Positions 1 through 4,913 of a stretch of 5,797 nt of DNA are shown piece after piece. This stretch comes from Eutrophocola sp964490145. GTDB taxonomy: Bacteria > Pseudomonadota > Gammaproteobacteria > Pseudomonadales > Pseudohongiellaceae. Positions within the stretch are counted from its first letter, which is position 1; each line of letters starts with the position of its first letter. Location of the stretch: contig CAZBBS010000147.1 in the NCBI GenBank assembly GCA_964490145.1, positions 1 through 5,797 on the forward strand. The letters are read 5' to 3'. Below the pieces are notes generated by a model that saw nothing but the letters and a program-made list of their open reading frames with translations, was not told where the DNA came from and ran no database searches. The translations under genes and the position numbers were made by a program.

Positions 1-399
1 AATCTGCTGGATATCGAACAGTTCCTGATTGAACTGTGCCGGATTCACCATCAGCACACCATCCATCAGGACAGCGACGGACATCTCCGTATTCCGGTTC
101 TGGGAAATACCGCGTGCTGTTACAAAACTGTTACCGGCATTTTGCACCTGCACCAGGGTGACGTTAGGAGTCAATGCGATAAAGTCAGCCGGTGTTTCTA
201 TACCGGCTGCCTCAATTTCCGATTCGGTAAAGACTGTTACTGTGACAGGCACATCCACATACAGCTCATCCCTTTTGCGGGACGTGACCACAATTTCCTC
301 AATGGCGCCTTCGCCGGCTGATTGGGCCAATACGCTTGTTACTGGCGAGATAACTGCAGCTGCAACGGCCACAGAAAGAAGCGTCTTCCTGAAAGTCAT
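1..399 (-). CDS. TonB-dependent outer-membrane receptor, N-terminal fragment (3' end outside window)
   Basis: The 133 visible residues are the start of an outer-membrane receptor that would import a ligand (siderophore, sugar, cobalamin or similar) using TonB-ExbBD energy. A signal peptide spans about residues 1-25 (basic MTFRK, hydrophobic core, then a VLA-Q cleavage site). It is followed by a TonB box, EEIVVTSRKR (residues 34-43), and the start of a plug domain. Plug features seen are DVPVTVTVF (49-57), a stretch ending TPNVTL (77-82), ARGISQNRN (95-103) and VLMDGVLM (110-117). The ATG at 399-397 has a GAGG Shine-Dalgarno core at 411-408, 8 bases upstream. There is an in-frame stop at 447-445 and no other start between, so the start is firm. 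The beta-barrel and the rest of the plug lie off the left edge, so substrate cannot be called. It is transcribed in the same direction as the hydrolase upstream but 182 bases away, so it is probably a separate unit. The family call is strong; the ligand is unknown. Confidence 0.93.
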   Translation of the reverse strand, partial: MTFRKTLLSVAVAAAVISPVTSVLAQSAGEGAIEEIVVTSRKRDELYVDVPVTVTVFTESEIEAAGIETPADFIALTPNVTLVQVQNAGNSFVTARGISQNRNTEMSVAVLMDGVLMVNPAQFNQELFDIQQI

Positions 400-427
400 G
401 AGTTCCCCCTCATTATTTATTGTTGTA

Positions 428-444
428 GTTTGAATATTCCAAAC
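428..444. promoter_or_regulatory. Possible operator: inverted repeat upstream of the TonB receptor
   Basis: The arms GTTTG (428-432) and CAAAC (440-444) form a perfect 5-base inverted repeat around an AT-rich 7-base spacer, about 29 bases upstream of the receptor ATG. TonB receptor genes are often controlled by a repressor or activator binding close to the start, so an operator is plausible. The arms are short and do not match a Fur box that I can recognise. No convincing -35/-10 pair could be fixed around it. Confidence 0.25.
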
Positions 445-495
445 TCACAAGACAGCGATTTACCGATATAAATTTCGACTACCGAAATCAGCTCC

Positions 496-510
496 CGGGA
501 TGCTATCCCG
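496..510. repeat. Short perfect hairpin CGGGAT-GCT-ATCCCG
   Basis: A perfect 6-base inverted repeat with a 3-base loop (GCT) lies between the hydrolase and the receptor. It has no T-tract on either side, so it is not a standard intrinsic terminator. On the minus strand the same bases contain TAGCAT, 17 bases after TTGTGT (528-523), a weak sigma70-like pairing for the receptor gene. It could be a leader or operator hairpin, or chance. Confidence 0.35.
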
Positions 511-531
511 TCCATTGCCCTCACACAAGAT

Positions 532-549
532 AAAAGTGGGGAAACCCAT
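532..549 (-). terminator. Weak candidate intrinsic terminator after the hydrolase
   Basis: Read on the minus strand, a short stem (TGGG/CCCA, 548-545 with 540-537, plus one T-G pair outside) encloses the loop TTTC. One base (C) then separates it from TTTT at 535-532. It lies about 33 bases after the hydrolase stop codon. The stem is only 4-5 pairs, so termination would be weak; there is no better candidate before the receptor gene. Confidence 0.3.
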
Positions 550-581
550 GGAATTTCAACAGGTTAGTCTTCAACAAAGAC

Positions 582-1286
582 TTAATGACTAAAAATCCAG
601 TCTTCAATCAACGTGGAGACAGCATCCGGCTGGTCGAGAATGACCATATGACCGGCATCCGGCACGATTTCCAGTGTTGCGTCGGGTATTTTTTTCTGAA
701 TGTCCTGGTGCTGGCTGACGGGACTCCAGGCATCCTTTTCTCCCACAATCAAAAGCACCGGCAGTGATATTTCGGGCAGGTAAAGGGACTGATCGCTCCT
801 GCCAAGTCCGGCTGTGATGTGGGCGATAAAGTCATCAAGACTCTGACGCTTTGCCATTGCCTCAATACATGATCTGACGACAGGATCGTCCGCTTTCTTG
901 TAAGAGAGCATCAGATCTGCCCAGCTGACGGCGTAACGATCCATGCCAATACTGGCAGCTTCTTCGACCAGGGAACTGCGCTGTTCACATTCCTCATCAG
1001 AAACAGGATGTGCACCAACACTGAGAAGAATCAGGTGATTGATTCGTTCAGGGGCCTTGTGAATCAACTCCAGGCCAACACGCCCCCCCATGGAATGACC
1101 AACGACAGAGAAGCTTCCCTCGGCATCAGCCAGCACCTTGTCAGCCATGTCACTCAGTGAATCCATACCCCGAAAGTCGGGAATCCGGACATCCGCCACA
1201 GAATCCAGAGCAGCGACCTGGTGCTGCCAAATGGCAGCATCGCAGAGTAATCCGGGCAACAGGTAAAGTATGGGCTTGTCTTTCAT
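582..1286 (-). CDS. Alpha/beta-hydrolase fold protein
   Basis: A complete 234-residue protein of the compact alpha/beta-hydrolase family, a typical length for esterase, lactonase or carbon-carbon hydrolase members. It has no signal peptide or membrane segment, so it is probably cytoplasmic. Visible features in order: LLPGLLCDAAIW (9-20), the oxyanion-hole loop of this family; PDFRGMD (36-42); the nucleophile elbow GHSMGG (63-68) with Ser65; a helical cap at about 95-160; the strand-loop VLLIVGEKDAWSP (177-189) with acid Asp185; and DAGHMV (210-215) with His213. This is a complete Ser-Asp-His triad. The ATG at 1286 is the only possible start, because an in-frame TGA lies three codons upstream at 1295-1293; no clear Shine-Dalgarno is seen. 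It is transcribed divergently from wrbA. The substrate cannot be read from sequence. It resembles the MhpC/enol-lactonase-like branch, but that is a fold-level resemblance only. Confidence 0.93.
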   Translation of the reverse strand: MKDKPILYLLPGLLCDAAIWQHQVAALDSVADVRIPDFRGMDSLSDMADKVLADAEGSFSVVGHSMGGRVGLELIHKAPERINHLILLSVGAHPVSDEECEQRSSLVEEAASIGMDRYAVSWADLMLSYKKADDPVVRSCIEAMAKRQSLDDFIAHITAGLGRSDQSLYLPEISLPVLLIVGEKDAWSPVSQHQDIQKKIPDATLEIVPDAGHMVILDQPDAVSTLIEDWIFSH

Positions 1287-1349
1287 CGGGATTCATCAAC
1301 CAGGCGGTAAACAGCCCGGTGGGCTCCAGGGGTTCGTGCAAGGCGCGGG

Positions 1350-1377
1350 ATTATAAAGGGATATCAGCAATTCACAA
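1350..1377 (-). promoter_or_regulatory. Sigma70-like promoter for the alpha/beta-hydrolase
   Basis: On the minus strand a perfect -10 hexamer TATAAT (1355-1350) lies 16 bases after a -35-like TTGTGA (1377-1372; 4 of 6 matching TTGACA). Initiation would fall near 1343, leaving a leader of roughly 57 bases. That leader contains a small hairpin, AGCCC-ACC-GGGCT on the minus strand (1325-1313). The call is by consensus match only. Confidence 0.55.
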
Positions 1378-1405
1378 CGCCTTGAGAGCATCTAATCAGA
1401 AAAAC

Positions 1406-1434
1406 ATGAAATACAACGGCAAAGCCTTTATGAT
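1406..1434 (+). promoter_or_regulatory. Sigma70-like promoter for wrbA
   Basis: A -35-like ATGAAA (1406-1411; 4 of 6) and a -10 TATGAT (1429-1434; 5 of 6) are separated by the ideal 17 bases. Initiation would be around 1441, giving a leader of about 23 bases that contains the AAGGAG ribosome-binding site (1452-1457). It faces away from the hydrolase promoter, with 28 bases between the two -35 elements. Confidence 0.5.
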
Positions 1435-1463
1435 TTCGCCATCACTCACATAAGGAGAAAACC

Positions 1464-2063
1464 ATGAGCAAGGTCCTGGTGCTGTATTACAGCATGTACG
1501 GTCATATCGAAGTAATGGCGAATGCCATTGCTGAAGGTGCTGCAAGTGTCGATGGCACGGAAGTCACCATTAAACGGGTCCCTGAACTGATGCCGGAAGA
1601 AGCGGCCCGCAGTGCCGGTGTCAAGCTGGACCAGGACGCTGCCATCGCTGAACCGGGTGAACTGGCTGACTATGACGCCATTATTTTTGGCACCCCAACC
1701 CGATTTGGCAATATGGCTGCCCAGATGCGCAACTTCCTGGATCAGACCGGCGGTCTGTGGTTTGAAGGCAAGCTGGTCGGAAAGGTGGGCAGTGTCTTCA
1801 CCTCGACAGCTTCACAGCATGGCGGCCAGGAAACCACCATTACCTCCTTTCATACCACCCTGCTCCATCATGGCATGGTTGTTGTTGGCGTTCCCTATGC
1901 CATCCCGCAGATGACCACCATGGAGGGCATCAGTGGCGGCACGCCATACGGCGCCTCCACTATCACAGGCGGCGATGGCAGCCGGATGCCCTCTGATGAT
2001 GAACTGGCGATTGCCCGGTTTCAGGGGGAGCATGTGGCAAAAATTGCCGCGAAGTTGAGTTGA
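1464..2063 (+). CDS. wrbA: NAD(P)H:quinone oxidoreductase WrbA (flavodoxin-like, FMN)
   Basis: A 199-residue cytoplasmic flavoprotein, essentially the same length as E. coli WrbA (198). WrbA binds FMN as a tetramer and reduces quinones by two electrons using NAD(P)H, avoiding semiquinone radicals; it is linked to oxidative stress defence. Seen here: the N-terminal strand KVLVLYYSMYGHIE (3-16), whose SMYGHIE turn binds the FMN phosphate; LADYDAIIFGTPTRFGNM (67-84), the FMN ring loop; FLDQTGGLW (91-99); the TSTASQHGGQE loop (113-123); HHGM (135-138); GGTPYGAST (158-166); and GGDGSR (169-174). These blocks match the E. coli protein almost residue for residue. The region 41-65 and the 113-123 loop differ, the latter having ASQHGGQE rather than the enterobacterial GTGGGQE. 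The start is supported by AAGGAG (1452-1457), 6 bases before the ATG. It forms its own unit, with a promoter upstream and a terminator downstream. Confidence 0.97.
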   Translation: MSKVLVLYYSMYGHIEVMANAIAEGAASVDGTEVTIKRVPELMPEEAARSAGVKLDQDAAIAEPGELADYDAIIFGTPTRFGNMAAQMRNFLDQTGGLWFEGKLVGKVGSVFTSTASQHGGQETTITSFHTTLLHHGMVVVGVPYAIPQMTTMEGISGGTPYGASTITGGDGSRMPSDDELAIARFQGEHVAKIAAKLS

Positions 2064-2120
2064 TCCCTTCTGGCACGAGGATTGGCAATTTGCTGACCCA
2101 GGATTGCCGCATTACAATAG

Positions 2121-2157
2121 GGCCCGATCTGAACTGACAGGTCGGGCCTTGTTACTT
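2121..2157 (+). terminator. Intrinsic terminator of wrbA
   Basis: An 11-pair stem (2121-2131 with 2138-2148; GGCCCGA/TCGGGCC at its base, one G-T wobble) encloses a 6-base loop (AACTGA). A T-rich tail, TTGTTACTT, follows. It lies 58 bases after the wrbA stop and separates wrbA from the next plus-strand gene. Confidence 0.85.
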
Positions 2158-2200
2158 CCGGATTCCTATTTTTTGCCCATTTTCACGCTAGATTGCACAC

Positions 2201-4657
2201 ATGATGAAAAGACATTCCTTGACGCTCTCCCTGATCGCTGCAGCCCTGTCATTTAACCCGTTTGCGGCAAGTGAGACCCGGGCCCAGACGGCCCATGTTT
2301 ATCAGGCCATGTCCCAGGCAGATCAGCAGTGGGATTTTCTCAATGAGTACTGCACTGAATGCCACAATTTTGAAGATTTTTCGGGAGGTGTGGATTTCAC
2401 CACCATGTTTGTGGACGAGGTTCCTGAAAATGCCGCAACCTGGGAATTGGCCATCCAGAAACTGCGTGGCCGGATGATGCCTCCTGCAGGCCAGAAAAAA
2501 CCTGATGAGGAAACCCGATTCGCCTTTGTGAACTGGCTAGAGGGTTATCTGGATGAGGCTGCAGAAGTGAATCCCGTTTTCCATCCCATGCCCATACACC
2601 GACTCAACCGGAAAGAATATGCCAATGCCATCCGTGATCTGACAGGTATAGAAATCAAACCCGCCGATATCCTGCCGGAAGATAGCGCCCTGGAAGGCTT
2701 TGACAATATTGCCGAAGCCTTGAACGTAACCCCTGCTTTCATCAACCAGTATGTTCTGGCGGCAAGGTCCATTATGGAGCAGGCCGTTGGAGACAAGACC
2801 CCTTCCACTGGCAGCACCACCTATTTCCCTGAAGAAGAGCTGCCCATTCGTATGCAGGGTGGTGGATCACAGCAGCAGCATATTGCCGGCCTGCCGCTTG
2901 GTACCCGCGGCGGGATGCTGGTTGAACACTGGTTTCCGGCTGATGGTGAATACGCCATCAATGTGGGTGACTTCAATCTCTTCGCCTGGATGTTCAATAT
3001 CGAATTCGAAAACACCATGATTGTCACCATTGATGGCAACAAGGTGTACCAGACCGTGCTGGGTGGGGACAAGGACCGCATAGCCCTCGACCTGGACCAG
3101 GCTGCCCCGATGGATGACATCAATGGGCGCACCAAGGATATCCGTTTCACGACAACTGCTGGGCCGCACAAGGTCGGCGTTACCTTTATCCGCCGCACTT
3201 TCGCTGAATCCGACGACCGGCTTGAGCCCCCCATTCCCGGCACCATTCAGGACCGTATATTGTCCATCCCCTCTGTGGAAATTCGCGGCCCCTTCAATCC
3301 CACCGGGCTGAGCGCCACCCCCAGCAGGGATAAAATTTTCACCTGTTATCCTGAAAACAGCGCCCAGGAAGCATCCTGTGCCAATCAGATCATTTCGGAT
3401 TTCACCACGCTGGCCTATCGCCGCCCTCTGGTCGCTGCAGACATGGAGCCGCTGTTGGCTTTCTACAACCAGGGGAAAGAGGTTGGCGGCTTTGAGGAAG
3501 GCATTCGCAGGGCCTTGACCCGTGCCCTGGCCAGTCCCAATTTTCTGTACCGAACCTACACGCCGCCCGCCGGGGTTTCACCCGGGGAAATCTATGCACT
3601 GGATGACCTGGAGCTGGCTTCCCGGCTGTCTTTCTTCCTGTGGAGCAGCATTCCTGACCGCGAATTGCTCGATAAGGCCATTGCCGGTGAACTGTCCGAA
3701 CCTTCTGAACTGCAGAGCCAGATCAGCCGCATGATTCAGGATCCCCGTTCAGTCACCCTGGCATCAAATTTTGCCTACCAATGGCTGAAGCTGGCCAAAC
3801 TGGATGAAATCAACCCGGATGGGGCGATCTTTCCCTACGCTTATGGCGCTGGCGACCTGAGGCCTGATTTCAAGAAGGAAATCGAGCTGTTCATTGACAG
3901 CGTCATACGCGAAGACGGCAGCGTAACCGACCTGCTAAGCGCCAGTTACAGCTACCTGAATGAACGCCTCGCACTGCATTACGGTATCCATGATGTCAAA
4001 GGCAACCGGTTCCGCCGGGTAGAGCTTGAAGACAGCAAACGGTGGGGACTGCTTGGTAAAGGCGGCATTCTGATGACCTCTGCTTACCCCAACCGGACAT
4101 CTCCTGTACTAAGGGGCGCCTGGATACTCGAAAATATCATGGGCACTCCCCCGCCAGTTCCCCCGCCGGATGTCGAGGACCTGGCCGAAAACGAAGTCGG
4201 CAAGAAGGCCACCACCGTGCGTGAACGCCTTGAACAGCATCGTCAGAACCCGACCTGTTTTGCCTGCCATGGCGTGATGGATCCACTGGGATTCGCCCTG
4301 GAGAACTTTGATGCCGTAGGGCACTGGCGCGAGATTGATCGCTACTCCCGCGATCCCATCGATTCAACAGGCGTCCTGCCCAGCGGTGTTGAAGTCAGGG
4401 GACCCAACGACCTGAGAATGGCCCTGACAGAAGACCCCAGCATGTTTGCCAGAACAGTCGCCACCCGACTGATGACCTATGCCCTGGGCCGTCCTGTGGA
4501 AGCCACTGATATGCCGCAGGTTCGTGAACTGGTCCGGAATGCCGCTGCCGAGGATTACCGGTTTTCTGCCTTGATACAGGGTATCGTTGACAGTCCTGCA
4601 TTTCGCTACGGTATTGTGCCATCTGAAGACCATGACGCCATGGTTGCCGGCAACTAG
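2201..4657 (+). CDS. Exported di-haem c-type PSD/PSCyt family protein (DUF1587/1595/1592/1588/1585)
   Basis: An 818-residue full-length member of the multi-domain family first described in planctomycetes and also common in Gammaproteobacteria. Its biochemical role is not established; two c-type haem sites imply periplasmic electron transfer. In order: signal peptide (1 to about 28, cleavage near TRA-Q); N-terminal cytochrome-like region with CTECH (51-55) and a possible distal Met in RGRMMPP (89-95); DUF1587-like IHRLNRKEYANAIRDLTGI (132-150); a beta-rich, carbohydrate-binding-module-like insert (about 225-365) with WFPADGEYAINV and AGPHKVGVTF; DUF1595-like segment with Cys382 and Cys393, then LAYRRPL (404-410); DUF1592 (about 462-595) with LASRLSFFLWSSIPD; DUF1588 (about 612-705) with YPNRTSPVLRGAW, a PPPVPPP run and the second haem site CFACH (686-690); and DUF1585 (about 730-803) with ATRLMTYALGRPVE. 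An in-frame TAG at 2189-2191 forces the start to the tandem ATGs at 2201 or 2204; no clear Shine-Dalgarno is seen. No DUF1552 partner adjoins it. Confidence 0.93.
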   Translation: MMKRHSLTLSLIAAALSFNPFAASETRAQTAHVYQAMSQADQQWDFLNEYCTECHNFEDFSGGVDFTTMFVDEVPENAATWELAIQKLRGRMMPPAGQKKPDEETRFAFVNWLEGYLDEAAEVNPVFHPMPIHRLNRKEYANAIRDLTGIEIKPADILPEDSALEGFDNIAEALNVTPAFINQYVLAARSIMEQAVGDKTPSTGSTTYFPEEELPIRMQGGGSQQQHIAGLPLGTRGGMLVEHWFPADGEYAINVGDFNLFAWMFNIEFENTMIVTIDGNKVYQTVLGGDKDRIALDLDQAAPMDDINGRTKDIRFTTTAGPHKVGVTFIRRTFAESDDRLEPPIPGTIQDRILSIPSVEIRGPFNPTGLSATPSRDKIFTCYPENSAQEASCANQIISDFTTLAYRRPLVAADMEPLLAFYNQGKEVGGFEEGIRRALTRALASPNFLYRTYTPPAGVSPGEIYALDDLELASRLSFFLWSSIPDRELLDKAIAGELSEPSELQSQISRMIQDPRSVTLASNFAYQWLKLAKLDEINPDGAIFPYAYGAGDLRPDFKKEIELFIDSVIREDGSVTDLLSASYSYLNERLALHYGIHDVKGNRFRRVELEDSKRWGLLGKGGILMTSAYPNRTSPVLRGAWILENIMGTPPPVPPPDVEDLAENEVGKKATTVRERLEQHRQNPTCFACHGVMDPLGFALENFDAVGHWREIDRYSRDPIDSTGVLPSGVEVRGPNDLRMALTEDPSMFARTVATRLMTYALGRPVEATDMPQVRELVRNAAAEDYRFSALIQGIVDSPAFRYGIVPSEDHDAMVAGN

Positions 4658-4681
4658 CCCCCCTCTTTTCACTGACGCCAG

Positions 4682-4714
4682 AAAAGCCCGGCACCTGTCC
4701 GGGCTTTTTCTTTT
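4682..4714 (+). terminator. Strong intrinsic terminator after the DUF1592-family gene
   Basis: A perfect 10-pair stem (AAAAGCCCGG 4682-4691 with CCGGGCTTTT 4699-4708) encloses the loop CACCTGT. The T-tract TTTTTCTTTT runs to 4714. The A-run at the 5' side means it could also act on minus-strand transcripts. It begins 24 bases after the stop codon. Confidence 0.93.
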
Positions 4715-4862
4715 GCCTTTGCATTTACAGCCACGGTTCGCTGTAGGACCATAAATTACGAATACAGCCCCCCTATGGGTTCCTTACCCGTCACTGCAGT
4801 CAGGTAAGAAACCACCCCCCTTTTTTTCTTCGCTGGCGCTTGATAAGCAATCTGGATTGCAT
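4715..4862. other. Non-coding spacer between two converging transcription units
   Basis: No credible gene lies here. It holds an inverted repeat CTTACC/GGTAAG (4783-4788 with 4803-4808) around a palindromic ACTGCAGT (4793-4800). A C6T7 homopolymer run is at 4815-4827, and a 6-base inverted repeat GCAATC-TG-GATTGC is at 4847-4860. The genes on both sides point toward this spacer, so promoters are not expected. These elements are either termination-related or chance. Confidence 0.5.
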
Positions 4863-4893
4863 AAAAAAAGCCGGCATGATGCCGGCTTTTTTA
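4863..4893 (-). terminator. Intrinsic terminator of the HMGL-like acyltransferase
   Basis: A perfect inverted repeat (4864-4876 with 4880-4892), with GCCGGCA/TGCCGGC as its core and a 3-base loop, is flanked by A- and T-runs. On the minus strand the T-run at 4869-4863 follows the stem, about 21 bases after the stop codon at 4914. Its symmetry suggests it can stop transcription from both directions. Confidence 0.92.
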
Positions 4894-4913
4894 TCTTATG
4901 GATGCAGAGAAAG

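Noticed and set aside
29..433. Plus-strand open frame opposite the TonB receptor
   Set aside because: It is antisense to a clear signal peptide, TonB box and plug domain. Its own translation shows no recognisable motif and it has no ribosome site.
566..582. AGTCTT/AAGACT inverted repeat at the hydrolase stop as a terminator
   Set aside because: The stem is AT-rich with only 6 pairs, overlaps the stop codon, and has no T-tract on the minus strand.
1150..1453. Open frames on both strands around the hydrolase start and the divergent spacer
   Set aside because: They overlap the hydrolase N-terminus and the two promoters, lack ribosome sites and encode low-complexity, Pro/Arg-rich or family-less sequence.
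2084..2108. GGCAAT/ATTGCC inverted repeat after wrbA
   Set aside because: It is a short stem with a 13-base loop and no T-tract; the real terminator follows at 2121-2157.
2821..3246. A 141-residue minus-strand frame inside the haem-protein gene
   Set aside because: It is the antisense shadow of a domain-rich gene; its translation is Ser/Pro/Arg-rich with no family resemblance.
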